DNA of 64,000 nucleotides from Artemisia argyi (lineage: Eukaryota > Streptophyta > Magnoliopsida > Asterales > Asteraceae): assembly GCA_030686995.1 (NCBI GenBank), contig CM060686.1, positions 70,398,319 to 70,462,318 of the forward strand, in the 5' to 3' direction. The notes beneath the pieces are model-generated. The model did not search any database. It had not been told where the DNA came from and worked only from the letters and a program-made list of their open reading frames with translations. Below are positions 31,390 to 43,406 of this stretch, in pieces. Each line of letters opens with the position of its first letter. The first letter of the stretch is position 1. Position numbers and translations under genes: made by a program.

Positions 31390-33851
31390 CTTAAGCAGAT
31401 TATGAAAAACCAAGAGTGAATGGCTAAGGAAATTCTTGAACTAAACAAGCGTTTAAATGATCGACCCTCGGGCTCGGGAACTCTTCTAAGCAACACGATC
31501 GCTAACCCGATGGGCGATGCTAAAGCGATCACGACTAGGAGTGGTGTTTCATATGATGGACCAACGGCTCCGACTACCTCTCCTTCTCTTCCTCCTAAGG
31601 TAGTCGCCCGTGAAACCGAGGTGACAACGGATCCGAAAATTCCTATTAATAATGGAAGGACCGAAAACATCCAACCTCTAGTGGTCCAAACGTCAAAAGG
31701 AAAAGAAAAATTCGTTTACGAAACTGAGAAAGAAATTCCCGTCAAAACAAAATTTCCTTATCCGTCATGCTTAAATGAACAAAAGCACCACGAGAAAGAT
31801 AAAACCCAGATGGAAAAGTTTTATCAGATTTTTCAAGAATTGCATTTTGATATAAGTCTCGCGGACGCTATACTTTTGATGCCTAAATTTGCTTCGATGT
31901 TAAAAGGTCTCTTGAATAACAAAGAAAAATTGTTTGAAATGTCAAAAACCGAGATGAATGAGAATTGCTCAGCGGTTCTTCTTAAAAAGCTACCCAAAAA
32001 GCTTGAAGACCCTGGCAAGTTTCTTATTCCATGCAATTTTCTGGGTATGGTTCAATGCTTTGCCTTGGCCGATCTTGGTGCTAACATTAACCTAATGCCA
32101 TTGTCAATTTGGCAAAAGTTGTATCTTCCCAACTTGACACCGACTCTTATGACCCTCGAGCTTGCTGACCGATCTACGTCTCGACCAATTGGGATAGCCG
32201 AGGATATTTTCGTCAATGTTGGGAAATTCAATTTTCCTGCCGATTTTGAGGTTGTTGATTTTGATGCTGATCCACGGGTTCCTCTCATTCTTGGGAGAGG
32301 TTTCCTACGGACTGGCCGTGCTTTAATTGATGTCTACGACGATGAGATCACCTTACGTGTTGGAAATGAAGCTGTTACGTTCAATCTCGATCAAACCGCG
32401 AGATACTCCTCCAATTACAATCATGTTTCCGTCAATCGAGTCGATGTTATCGATGAAGCTACGGAGGAGTATTCTCAAGAGCTTCTTGGTTTTACAAATA
32501 ATGCTTCGAGTGGCAATCCCACTCCTTCTTCTGAACCAATCGTCTCCGATTCTTCCCCTTCCCTCACTCCGTTTGAGGGAAGTGATTTCGCTTGGGAAGA
32601 AATCAAAGCTTGTCTTTCAAATAATTCGATTTCACCGGAAATTGATAATTCTGATTTTGATCTGGAGGGGGACATCTTATTGATTGAAAAACTTTTAAAT
32701 GAAGACCCGATTCCTTCTTCCCCTCCGATGGACCTAAAAATGGCAGACGTAAAAGAAGTAAAGCCGTCTATTGAGAATCCTTAGGAGCTCGAGCTCAAGG
32801 ATTTACCTCCTCATCTCGAATACGCGTACTTAGAAATGAATAATAAATTGCCCGTCATAATTTCGAAAGACCTTAAAGATGAGGAGAAGACCCGACTCTT
32901 AGATGTGCTTAAGAAGCATAAAAATGCTATTGCTTGGCAAATCTCCGACATTAAGGGAATTGACCCTCGATTCTGCACACATAAGATTCTGCTTGAAGAT
33001 AATCACAAAGCTTCCGTCCAACAACAACGACGGGTTAATCCAAAAATCCATGAAGTGATCAAAAAGGAAGTTATAAAACTCCTTGACGCTGGAATGATTT
33101 ATCCAATCTCGGATAGCTCATGGGTTAGCCCGGTTCATTGTGTTCCCAAAAAGGGCGGAATTACTGTTGTAAAAAATGATGATAATGAGATTATACCGAC
33201 AAGGCTTGTGACTGGATGGAGAGTTTGCATTGACTACCGCAAGTTGAATGACGCGACTCGTAAAAACCATTTCCCGCTTCCTTTTATGGACCAAATGCTC
33301 GAACGATTAGCGGGAAATAAGTTTTATTGTTTTCTCGATGGCTTTTCTGGGTATTTTCAAATTCCCATTGATCCCCAGGATCAAGAAAAGACCACTTTCA
33401 CTTGCCCTTATGGAACGTTTGCCTATCGTAGAATGCCCTTTGGCTTATGTAATGCTCCAGGCACGTTTCAAAGGTGCATGATGGCCATTTTCTCTGATAT
33501 GATTGAAAAAACCATGGAAGTATTCATGGACAACTTCTCCATCTATGGAAATTCTTTCAATTCTTGCCTCTCCCATTAGAGAATATGCTGAAACGGTGTG
33601 AAAACACAAACTTGGTTCTAAATTGGGAGAAGTGCCACTTCATGGTTAAAGAGGGCATTGTCCTCGACCATAAAATTTCCAAATATGGGATCGAGGTAGA
33701 TCGTGCCAAAGTTGATGTAATCGCTAAGCTACCTTATCCTACCACCGTTAAAGGAATCCGAAGCTTCCTTGGTCATGCTGGCATTTACCGACGTTTTATA
33801 CAAGATTTTTCTAAAATAGCCCAACCTCTGACCCACCTTTTAGAAAAATAT
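31390..33851 (+). pseudogene. pol: A protease and reverse transcriptase
   Basis: Continues A gag after C. A TGA at 31417 precedes a long frame to 32782 with a linker and the aspartic protease (FALADLGANINLMPLSIW, then LILGRGFLRTGRALIDV). A TAG at 32782-32784 separates it from RT in the same frame. RT shows WVSPVHCVPKKGG, WRVCIDYRKLNDATRK, FPLPFMDQMLERLAG, FLDGFSGYFQI and MPFGLCNAPGTFQRCM. The catalytic box reads FMDN where FMDD is expected, so the second catalytic Asp is lost. After a TAG at 33577 and a frameshift, the thumb/connection (GIRSFLGHAGIYRRFIQDFS) runs to the D insertion at 33851. The RT could not have been active in its present form. Confidence 0.88.
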
Positions 33852-34189
33852 TGTTAGAATCATATTTTTATTTATAAAAAGTGTCGGTCATTAATGTATT
33901 GTTATAGGTTGCTTTAGAATATCATTATGATGAAGTTTATGCTTAGTATTCATGTTTTGTAAAAGTCTAAGGGCCATTAATGTAATAAGGTAAAAGATAA
34001 GTGATGCCATAGACTACTAGTATAAATACTCTTGTAATACCTCATTTTGAGGTTGGTTCTCTTAGTTATATCAAGGTCATTATTTCACACACTAGAGTTC
34101 CCACTCTCTCTCTCTCTCTCTCTACTTACTTTCTCTCTCTAGATTTAAGCTTTATTCAATAGTGATTAAGGTTGTTCTATGGTCCTACA
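33852..34189 (+). repeat. D 5' LTR
   Basis: 338 bp with a TATA box TATAAATA at 34021-34028 and a CT microsatellite near 34110-34130. The compact LTR contrasts with the kilobase LTRs of the other elements here. Confidence 0.93.
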
Positions 34190-34191
34190 AG

Positions 34192-34205
34192 TGGTATCAA
34201 TCGCC
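34192..34205 (+). other. D primer binding site
   Basis: TGGTATCAATCGCC two bases after the LTR end; matches the Met-tRNA PBS in its first eight bases. Confidence 0.8.
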
Positions 34206-34301
34206 TAGGGATAATATAGGTTGTTTTAGGTTCGATTTGGTCGAAAAAACTTGGTTTCGAAGCGTTTTTTATGGAGCAGTTACTGTTCATCGTGGACTTA
34301 G

Positions 34302-34684
34302 CGAGTTAGACTGCTTTTTATCGAGTTAGATTGGTCGTTTTCAGCGAGTTAGGATATTTTTTATCGAGTTTGGGTTGGTGCTACCGAGTTAGACTTTTAT
34401 TTGTTATCGAGTTAAGTTTAATATTGGCGAGTTAGCCTTTTACCTTATCGTACATCGAGTAAGGTTATTTGTGGCTACTAACTAGGGGAAACTCTGCTCA
34501 AATTAAGTCTACTCACCGAGTTTGACAACCATCCTAACATACCGAGTTACACTTTATTTCAGACATACCGAGTTAGAGAATCACATATCGAGTTAGACTA
34601 AATTGAGAAAACATACCAAGTTTAGTCTGCAAAGAAAACTTACCGAGTTAGCCTGTTAGTCAAAATCAAGTATTATCGAGTAAG
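34302..34684 (+). repeat. D leader array of CGAGTTAG-type motifs
   Basis: CGAGT occurs 14 times in about 380 bp, eight of them as CGAGTTAG: starts at 34302, 34322, 34345, 34365, 34386, 34409, 34429, 34456, 34518, 34543, 34570, 34590, 34644 and 34678. The first seven are spaced 20-23 bp. The sequence between them is not conserved. The array is in the RNA leader between PBS and gag; the remaining leader to 35088 is AT-rich without such motifs. Confidence 0.85.
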
Positions 34685-35088
34685 ACCAAATAAAAAGTGT
34701 TTTGGCGGGAAAATTTGAGTAAAATTTATTTTTTGCAGGAGACTAAACGTTCAATTTTTACGCGAGATTCAAAGTTTGGTATAACGTTGAAAATTTCGGC
34801 CGAAAATTCAAATTTTTAGGCCAAAATTCAAATTTTTTCGGTAAAATTTGGCGTCAAAATTTTTAAAACTCAAAATTTTCTGGTAACCTTAGAATTGCAT
34901 TTTATAGTGATTTTCAAATTTGGGCGAGAAAAATTTTCAAATTTTATTTTTGGAGGGAAAATACGAAATCACTAAAATAATTACCGAGAACGAATTTTCA
35001 ACTTCACCAAAAGCATCTAATCTACAACAACAACCTTTGTTATCTTTCAAAAGATCCTAAGAACAACTTTTCACTTAGAAGTCAATCC

Positions 35089-38019
35089 ATGGAAACACAA
35101 CAAGATATTCATGCTGCCGGTGCCGAAAACCGACCTCCCATGCTGTCAAAGGGTGGATACTCACAATGGGCTAGTCGTATGATGAGCTATCTTAAGAGCA
35201 AAACAAATGGAACACTTCTTGTCAAATCCATTGTGGATGGACCCTTCAAACCAATACAAGTCCTGGACCCTGGAGATCCAAATGGAACCCCTCCAATACA
35301 ACCGTTCTACAGAGATCTGAATGAGACTGAGTACACTGAGCAAGATAGACAACAGATTGCAGCTGATGACCAGGCATTTCATTACGTCGTTCTTGGTTTA
35401 CCTGAAACCATTTATGCTACTGTTGATAGCGAAGTAAGTGCACATGCAGTCTGGGAAAGAGTCAAGAGGTTAATGTATGGGACAGACATCGGGAAACAGG
35501 AAATGGAAACACAAATTCTTAAGGAACTTCGCAAGTTTACTTCAATACCTAGTGAATCCATAGAGTCGTATAGGGGTGAGCAAATAAACCGAGAACCGAA
35601 CTGGAACCGAGAAGCGAACCGGAACCGACCCAACCCGAACCGAATTTTAGAACCGCGGTTCGGTTCTCGGTTCTTCATTATTTCAAATTTCGGTTCTCGG
35701 TTCGGTTCGGTCCGGAACCGCGGGTATCGGTTCCGGAACCGAAGAACCGCACAAACTCTATGTTTAGTATACGATTGTTTAGCTTTTATGAAACAATGCA
35801 TAGACCATTACAACAGTCATGAATTTGTTATAATTTCTTAGCTTTGTTATAATGCATAGACCATTCTTATCTAGGACACGGTAGCATCTGTTTAGTTAAA
35901 TTAGTTATATACTTAATTTTCTTATAATTGTTACTGCATTTGTTGGTTTCATAACTCATAGATGCATTATGCATATCATTTTACAATGGTACATGTTATG
36001 AATTTTGCCTACAGTATACATGCACTTATCTTTCTCTTTATATATGTTTAGATTTTAATGGTAGCTTATGATCCCAGTAGCGAGTTAATTTGACGATAAA
36101 CATAGTCTCTACACTACAATCATGAATTTTTAAGCTTTTTATTGAAATTTTCGGTTCCAATCGGGTAGAACCGAGATACCCGGACCGGACCCGAGAACCG
36201 AACCGGAACCGAAACATGCTCTTCGGTCCGGTTCTCGGTTCCTAAGATATGAATCTTTCGGTTCTCGGTTCTCGCGGTTCCGGTTTGGTTCCGTGCGGTT
36301 CCGGAACCGCGCTCACCCCTAGAGTCGTACTACTACAGGTTCTGTAAGATCATGAATGATTTATTGAGACACAACCTAAGTCAGACAAATATTGCTAACA
36401 ACACCAATTTTTTGAATGAGTTGCATGAAGTGACTTATGATCAGTTGTATGACTTCTTGAAGCAAAATCAAGATGAAGCTAATGAAGTAAGGGCTGAAAT
36501 GCTTGCTAAAAAGCATGATCCTCTAGCCTTAATGGCTAATACACCAACACCTTTACCAGTGAACACACAACAACCATCATCATCCTCCACTCACAACTAC
36601 ATGCAACCATCCTACATTCAATAACCAACACCTGTCTACCAACAACAATTCTACCCACAGCAACAACATGTTATTCCACAACAGCAATACCCACAATTCC
36701 AAGAACCAGAATTCACTGACAATGATGAAGCTACTGCAGCCTTGACACAAGCGTTTGCTTTTCTGGCAAAGGCATTCCAAGGATGCTATTCTACACCAAC
36801 TAACAACAACCAAAGGATTTCATCGAACACTCGCAACAAGCAGATTGCTCAGCCGAGTTTCAATATGGGCAACGGAGGCCAAATGGTTGGAGTTTATGGG
36901 ATACTGGATTTAATATGGGTAATCAGAATATGCAGAATGCAGGTCAGTATGCAGGGAATCAGATGAATCAGTATGGTTAGTATGCAGGGAATCAGATGGG
37001 TCAGGTTGTTGGAAATCAGAGGGGTCAGAATGTTGGTAATCAGGCAATGGGTAAGAGCTCCAATTGTTGGGAATTATGGAAATGTGAATCAGGGTAATCC
37101 GGTAAAGTGTTTCAACTGCCAAGGTGTAGGTCATATGGCAAGGAACTGTCCTACTAAGCCGAAGAAGAAAGATCTAGAGTATTTGCAGAAAGCAGTGATG
37201 TTGGCACAAAAGGAAAAGGCAGGGTTTCAGTTGAATGCAGAGGAACATGATTTTATGGCTCTTATGGATGAAATGGAAGACAGAGAGGATATTGATGCGA
37301 ACTGCATATTCATGGCGAATCTTCAGGAAGCTAAGTATGACACGGATTCTGACACACTTCCTGTTTATGACACCAGTGCACCATCTGAGGTATCAAATTT
37401 CAACACATGTCATAATAATGATATATTTGATATGTCTCCTCATGAGGAACAACATTCTGAGAAGCAAGCACCCACTTATGATACATACCTGGACACGCCA
37501 AGTAGTAGTAATACTCCTTCAGCAACTCCAGATGTGAATCATAATGAAGGCTTCATTTCACCGCATGCTGAGAACGATGAGGAAACACGTGGTTTATTTG
37601 AATCATTATTAAACAATTGTGGTATTGAGATTGAGAAGGTTAAAAAGGTCAATCGCGAAGTTAAGGCCGCGAATGAGAAATTGACCACTGAGCTTGAGAG
37701 ATACAAGGAAAATTCTAAAAGTTTTCAAATTCACAAAGAACGCGAGTCAGAACTTGAAATTGGTTATAAGAAGTTACTTGTTAAAGATAGGGAATGGAAA
37801 AACAAGTTTGATACTCTTGAAATTAGTTCAACAAAAACCATTAACTCTTTAAAACAAGAAATTTCTGAGTTAACAAACCAACTTTCAAAACAAAAAACAG
37901 CTTACTCCAATCTTGAAAAAGAATGGGATGAGTTGAAAAAGGACTTTGCAAAGAAAGAAGATAAACTTTTGGAAGAAATCGTAGAGTCAGAACACAAGAT
38001 TGCACATCTAGAAGAATAA
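35089..38019 (+). pseudogene. gag: D gag, interrupted by a hAT element and by stops
   Basis: ATG at 35089. The first 160 codons hold the N-terminal gag part (GGYSQWASRMMSYLKSK, then FHYVVLGLPETIYATVDSE). The hAT insertion at 35571-36321 breaks it; the frame resumes at 36322 with DLLRHNLSQTN and DQLYDFLKQNQDEANEVRAE. A TAA lies at 36622. A Gln/Asn/Gly repeat region (about 36890-37070) is frameshifted. Then come the zinc knuckle CFNCQGVGHMARNC (about 37110-37155), an acidic stretch and a coiled coil to a TAA at 38017. Capsid and RNA-binding role by family; this copy is dead. Confidence 0.82.
35571..36321. mobile_element. hAT-type non-autonomous DNA transposon in D gag
   Basis: 751 bp with terminal inverted repeats TAGGGGTGAGC / GCTCACCCCTA and a perfect 8-bp target duplication GAGTCGTA (35563-35570, 36322-36329), the size made by hAT transposases. 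Both ends are built from degenerate GAACCG/CGGTTC runs that can fold back on each other; the middle is AT-rich. There is no transposase, so it depended on an autonomous element elsewhere. It is the youngest event that can be ordered in D. Confidence 0.92.
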
Positions 38020-39954
38020 GTGGTTAAGTCGGGTCAGTCAAGTCAAACAATGAAAATGATTTCAAATCAAACTAATCCGATTTACCATACGAAACACAAA
38101 ATGGCTCTTGGTAACAACAATCCTTGTAATCTCAAGAAAGCTCAAGAAGAACAGAATGTCTTGTATAATGGTAGTGTTATTTACACCAAACATGATCCTC
38201 CCGTCGTTCGGGATTCTGTGGAAACAATGGAACTTGTCGAAGATAGCATTACTAAAATGAAACAAAAGGATTTGAAACTGATTGATTACAACAAATTGAA
38301 CAAACTTTCGGGAATTACTTTTGTTCCATAAAAAGAACCATCAGTGTTTTCCATAAAACGACCATTCTCAAAAATGTTTTCTAAGAAAATAGTTGCTTCC
38401 AAATCGATTTCTAACATGGAACAGATTTCCTCAAACAACACTTTTAACACAAGTGCAGCAAGGGGATATCTTGATGATCTAAAAACCAGAATTGGGCAAC
38501 TTAAAACGACTTTAGAATCTAAAACGAGACTTAATGAGATCAACTGGAATTCCACGGTTCATTTACAGCTTAAAAAGATTCTCGAAAATGAATTTGCTCC
38601 TCAAATTAATAACATCCATGCTCGAGTAATTCATTTTGAACAAGCATTTTTGAAAGAAACAGCTGACTTCGTCACGGATCACAAATCCCTGATAAAGAAG
38701 GCTAATGAATCTTTTGAGTAAATCAATGTTTCGGAAAACCTAAATGATTCTTTCTTCGAAGCCGTTATGACTACTGATATTATGTCCATCATTTTAAAAA
38801 CTTATTCTGTTCAAGACGATGAAAGACTGAGAACTAAGACCTCCGCAATTGTTTCCAAATATGAAAATGCTCTTATAAAGCTTGAAAAAGAAAATGTGTC
38901 ATGTTTTAAACAACTTGATCGGAAAAAAGAAGAATGCAAGTATGACAAATTGTCGTATGAGCGTTCCTTCAAGAACATGAAAGAGCAAAATGATCTTTTG
39001 AGGGCTCAGCTTGAAAGTCAAAAAGGGAAGGGTGAGGAAACTAAGTTTGCAAAACCTTCGACTTCGGAGAAACCAAATGTTTCAAACACGGTTCAAAAAC
39101 CAAAAATGTCAATTTCAAGGTTTGCTCCAAAAGTCGATGAGAAAAAGGATTTGACAAAACCAGTCACTCCAACACCCTTGCCCAAGAAAAGTGAAAATGA
39201 AAAGATTGTTGATAAAGGAAAAGCGGTTGTCGAAACACCAAAAGTGATAGCACCTGGCCTTTTTAGGATTAGTCCCACTATTGCGTCTGCCTCAACATCT
39301 AAGACAAATGCGTGCAAAAAGGATAATTCTAAAGAGTTTAGATATGCTAAAAAGGACAACAATATAAATCCTAATGCGTGTGTCTTACCTTCTACAGGAT
39401 TAGAAAGCACCTCTAGGAGCAGCAGACTAAAGCCTAGGAGCAATACAAGGAACAATAGAGTCTCGCCTGCCTCTACGAGTAGTAGCAAGAATAAAGTAGA
39501 AGAACACCCTAGGAATTTATCGCTTTTTAATAAGAGACATGTTTCATCTGAATGTAATGTCGAGAGTACTGGTTCTAATGCATGTAATGACTCTGTTTGC
39601 TTGATATGCAAGAAATGTTTAATTAATTATGTTCATGATGAATGTGTTTCTAAGAATGTGAATGTTACGCCTGAACAGAAGAATGTTCCAAAAGGAACTA
39701 GTGCTAGATCTAGATCTATTGAAAGATTAGTTGCGCGCTTTAGGTCTACCACTAGTAACCGAATGCCTAGGAACTATCTTAAGTATTATGTATGGAAACC
39801 AATGGGAAGAGAATTCATTCTCCAGGATGGAAAATTGAAAGTTGTTCAAATTGAACATGTAGAAACATTCTATGAGTGTGATATGGATTTTACCCCTAAC
39901 CCAATGGAACCAAATTCAAAACGGTTTCCAAATACAAAATCTTCTGTTCTTCAC
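38020..39954 (+). pseudogene. D extended linker between gag knuckle and protease
   Basis: In the gag frame, with TAA codons at 38017, 38329 and 38719, then open from 38767 towards 40008. Content: Lys/Glu-rich helical segments (likely coiled coils), a Ser/Thr/Pro/Lys-rich stretch, a Cys cluster (CLICKKCLINYVHDEC, near 39600) and a YVWKPMGREF segment. I recall such long linkers from copia proteins of Asteraceae; their function is not known to me. A frameshift near 39955 leads into the pol frame. Confidence 0.6.
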
Positions 39955-42900
39955 AGGTTGTCGAAATTTGTCTTTGGATCGTCGACTCGGGTTGCTCCAA
40001 GCACATGACCGGGAACTTAAAGCTGCTGATCAATTTCGTTTGGAAATTCATGGGAACTGTACGCTTTGGAAATGATCATGTAGCAGCTATTCTGGGTTTT
40101 GGAGACCTTCAGTTTGGGAATTTTTTGATCACTCGAGTTTACTACGTCGAAGGATTGGAACACAATTCGTTTTCAGTTGGGCAGTTTTGTGTTGCAGATT
40201 TAGAAGTTGCATTCAGGAGAAACACGGTTTTTATTCGAAATTTGGTTGGTGATGATCTCCTAACTGGTAATCGTGGTACAAACTTGTATGCTATCGACAT
40301 CAACCAAATGGCTTCTACATCACCAATTTGTCTTATGACAAGGGCAACCGAAACTAAGTCCTGGCTGTGGCATAGACATTTATCCCATCTCAATTTCGAC
40401 ACCATCAACAAGTTAGCCAAAGACAACATCATCAACGGTCTTCCTAAGTTCAAATACACCAAGGATCATCTATGTCCATCATGCGAACAAGGAAAAAGCA
40501 AAAGAGCATCATATAAACCTAAAACCGTACCTAGTTCGAAAGCAAGGTTACATTTGTTGCACATGGACTTATGTGGCCCAATGAGAGTTGAAAGCATTAA
40601 TGGGAAGAAGTATATTCTCGTTATTGTTGATGATTATTCAAGATATACTTGGGTAAAGTTTTTGAGATCAAAAGACGAAGCACCAGGCATCATCATCACC
40701 TTTCTGAAGCGTATTCAAGTTCTACTTTATGCTCCAGTAAGGATTGTAAGAACAGATAATGGCACAGAATTCACAAATCAGGAGTTAAGAACCTATTTTG
40801 AAGATGTTGGAATCACTCACCAAACATCAGTGGTTAGAACTCCACAGCAGAATAGGGTAGTTGAAAGAAGAAACCAAACTCTTGTGGAAGCTGCTCGCAC
40901 AATGCTAATTTATTCTAGTGCACCACTATTCTTATGGGCTGATGTTGTTGCCACTGCTTGTTTCACTCAGAACCGATCCCTAGTACATCCAAGATTCAAT
41001 AAAACCTCATATGAGCTAGTGAACAACCGTAAACCTGACATCTCTTACCTTCACGTGTTTGGCGCTTTGTGCTATCCGACGAACGACAGTGAAGATCTTG
41101 GAAAGTTGAAAGCTAAGGGTGATATTGGAATCTTCATTGGATATTCAGAAAACTCGAGGGCATTCAGGGTGTATAATAGAAGAACGAGAAGGATAATGGA
41201 GACGATGAATGTGAAGTTTGACGAGATTTCACAAATGGCTTCTGAGAGATACACTCTAGAACCCGCGCTTAATCCGATGGCTTCTAATCATAACAGATTA
41301 GGACCCGCACTAAACATGCAGACTTCTGGACACATCAGTTCAAGACTCGTGCCTCAAGGAGCTCATTCAACAAACACGGAAAAACCTTCAGAACAAGAAC
41401 TGGAAAATTTCTTCGAGTTAATGTTTGATGAATACTATGGTGGAACTTCGACAAATGCATCTCAACTACATTCCGCTGCACCCGCTCAAAACCATCAACT
41501 ACCACCATCAAAAGATGCATCTACTACAATCGAAGCTGAAGCACCAACTCCCTTAGCATCATCAACATCTACTCCAGCAACTCCAGTTATTGAAACTGAT
41601 CTACCAAGAGTTGATGAGCAAAACCAAAACACAAATCTTCAAGAAGAACCAACAAATAATTCAAATGATGTTGCGTTAGAAGAAGAAGAAGTATTTGAAA
41701 GCCCATTTGCAACAGACTCTGCTGAATCTTCTTCAAGGTTACAAGAACCGTCTAACACACATTTGTTAAACCCAAGGTACCCTTCTATGTTTCAATGGAC
41801 AAAAGGCCATCCAATAGAACAAGTTATTGATGAACCTTCAAAGCCAGTTCAGACGAGGAGACAAATTGCCACCGATCTCGAATTGTGCATTTACATTTGC
41901 TCAATCAGCCTCAAAGAACCTAAGAACATTCGGGAAGCAATGGAAGAATACCCATGGATTGAAGCAATGCACGAGGAAATTCTTCAATACCAGTTACATG
42001 ATAGTTGGGAACTTGTTGAACGACCACTTGATAAACGAGTTCTTGACCTCAAGTAGTTGTGGAAGAACAAACTGGATGAGGAAATGACTGTTCGTAACAA
42101 AGCTCGTCTCGTGGCTAAAGGATATCCACAAGAAGAAGGGATAGATTTCGAAGAATCATTCACGCCTGTAGCTAGACTTGAAGCAGTCCGGATTTTCTTA
42201 GCCTATGCAGCTCACAAAAACATCACAGTCTATCAGATGGACATTAAGACAGCTTTCTTGAATGGAACTCTGAAAGAAGAAGTGTATGTGAGTCAGCCAG
42301 AGGGATTCATCAACAAAGATCATCCAGACTACGTCTACAAGCTTAAGAAAGCCATTTATGGTTTAAAACAAGCTCCAAGAGCGTGGTATGACGAACTATC
42401 ATCTTTTTTGCTCTAAAACAATTTCACCAAAGGAACGGTTGATGACACCCTGTTTATCAAAAAATTCAAAGATGACATTTTGATCGTTCAAATTTACGTG
42501 GACGACATAATTTTTGGATCAACCAATCCTAACCATTCAAAACATTTTGAAAATCTCATGAAAAGCAAATTTGAAATGTCCAAGATGGGGGAACTAAAAT
42601 TCTTTCTTGGTTTACAAATACATCAATCCCCTTGTGGTATTTTTATCAATCAAGCTAAATATACAATAGAGATTTTGAAAAAACATGGAATAGAAAATTG
42701 TGATTCTGTTGGTACACCAATGGTCACTTCACCAAAAATAGGTGTTGATTTGTTCGGGAAACCCATCGATCCGAAGAAATATCGGAGCATGATCGGTTCT
42801 CTCATGTACCTAACTGCTAGTCGACCCGATATTCAATTTGCTGTTTGTTTGTTAGCACGGTTTCAGGCAAAGCCTACCGAACTTCACCTCAAAGAGGTTA

Positions 42901-43406
42901 AACGGATCTTTCGGTACCTACGAAGCACCATTAACATGGGACTTTGGTATCCGAAGGATTCGGGGTTTAATCTAACAGCATTTTCAGATGCAGACCATGC
43001 CGGTGATCAAGTTACAGCAAAGAGTACATCTGGTGGAGCACAATTTTTGGGTGAAAAGCTAGTAAGCTGGTCGTCAAAGAAACAAGATTGTACTGTGCTA
43101 TCAACCGCTGAAGCCGAGTATGTGTCTCTATCTGCGTGTTGTGCCCAAGTTATTTGGTTGCGGACACAGCTCACAGATTATGGCTTTACTTTTGACAAAA
43201 TACCTATGTATTGTGACTCAAAAAGTGCCATAGCCATCTCGTGCAATCCCGTACATCACTCAAAGATGAAGCATATCAAAGTCCGCTACCATTTCATCAA
43301 AGAACACGTGGAAGAGGGTACTGTTGAATTATTTTTCGTTAAGACTGATTACCAATTCGCCGATCTATTACTAAAGCCCTTCCAAAAGAATGGTTTGACT
43401 ATTTAG
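39955..43406 (+). pseudogene. pol: D pol: protease, integrase, RT, RNase H
   Basis: One frame with only two stops, TAG at 42054 (in DLK-stop-LWKNKL) and TAA at 42414. Order: protease IVDSGCSKHMTG (39978-40013); zinc site WHRHLSHLNFDTINKL with CPSCEQGK; integrase core LLHMDLCGP, VRTDNGTEF and NRVVERRN (Gly before VVE is Arg here, the catalytic Glu remains); RT with [24 protein letters not shown] and [10 protein letters not shown]; RNase H with FSDADHAGD, STAEAEYVSL and CDSKSAIAI. The usual ADILTKPL end reads ADLLLKPF. Apart from the two stops and the upstream frameshift it looks recently active. Confidence 0.9.

Noticed and set aside
34302..34684. CRISPR-like array from the regular CGAGTTAG spacing
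   Set aside because: Repeats are 5-8 bases with 12-15-base gaps in a plant retrotransposon leader; it lacks every CRISPR property.
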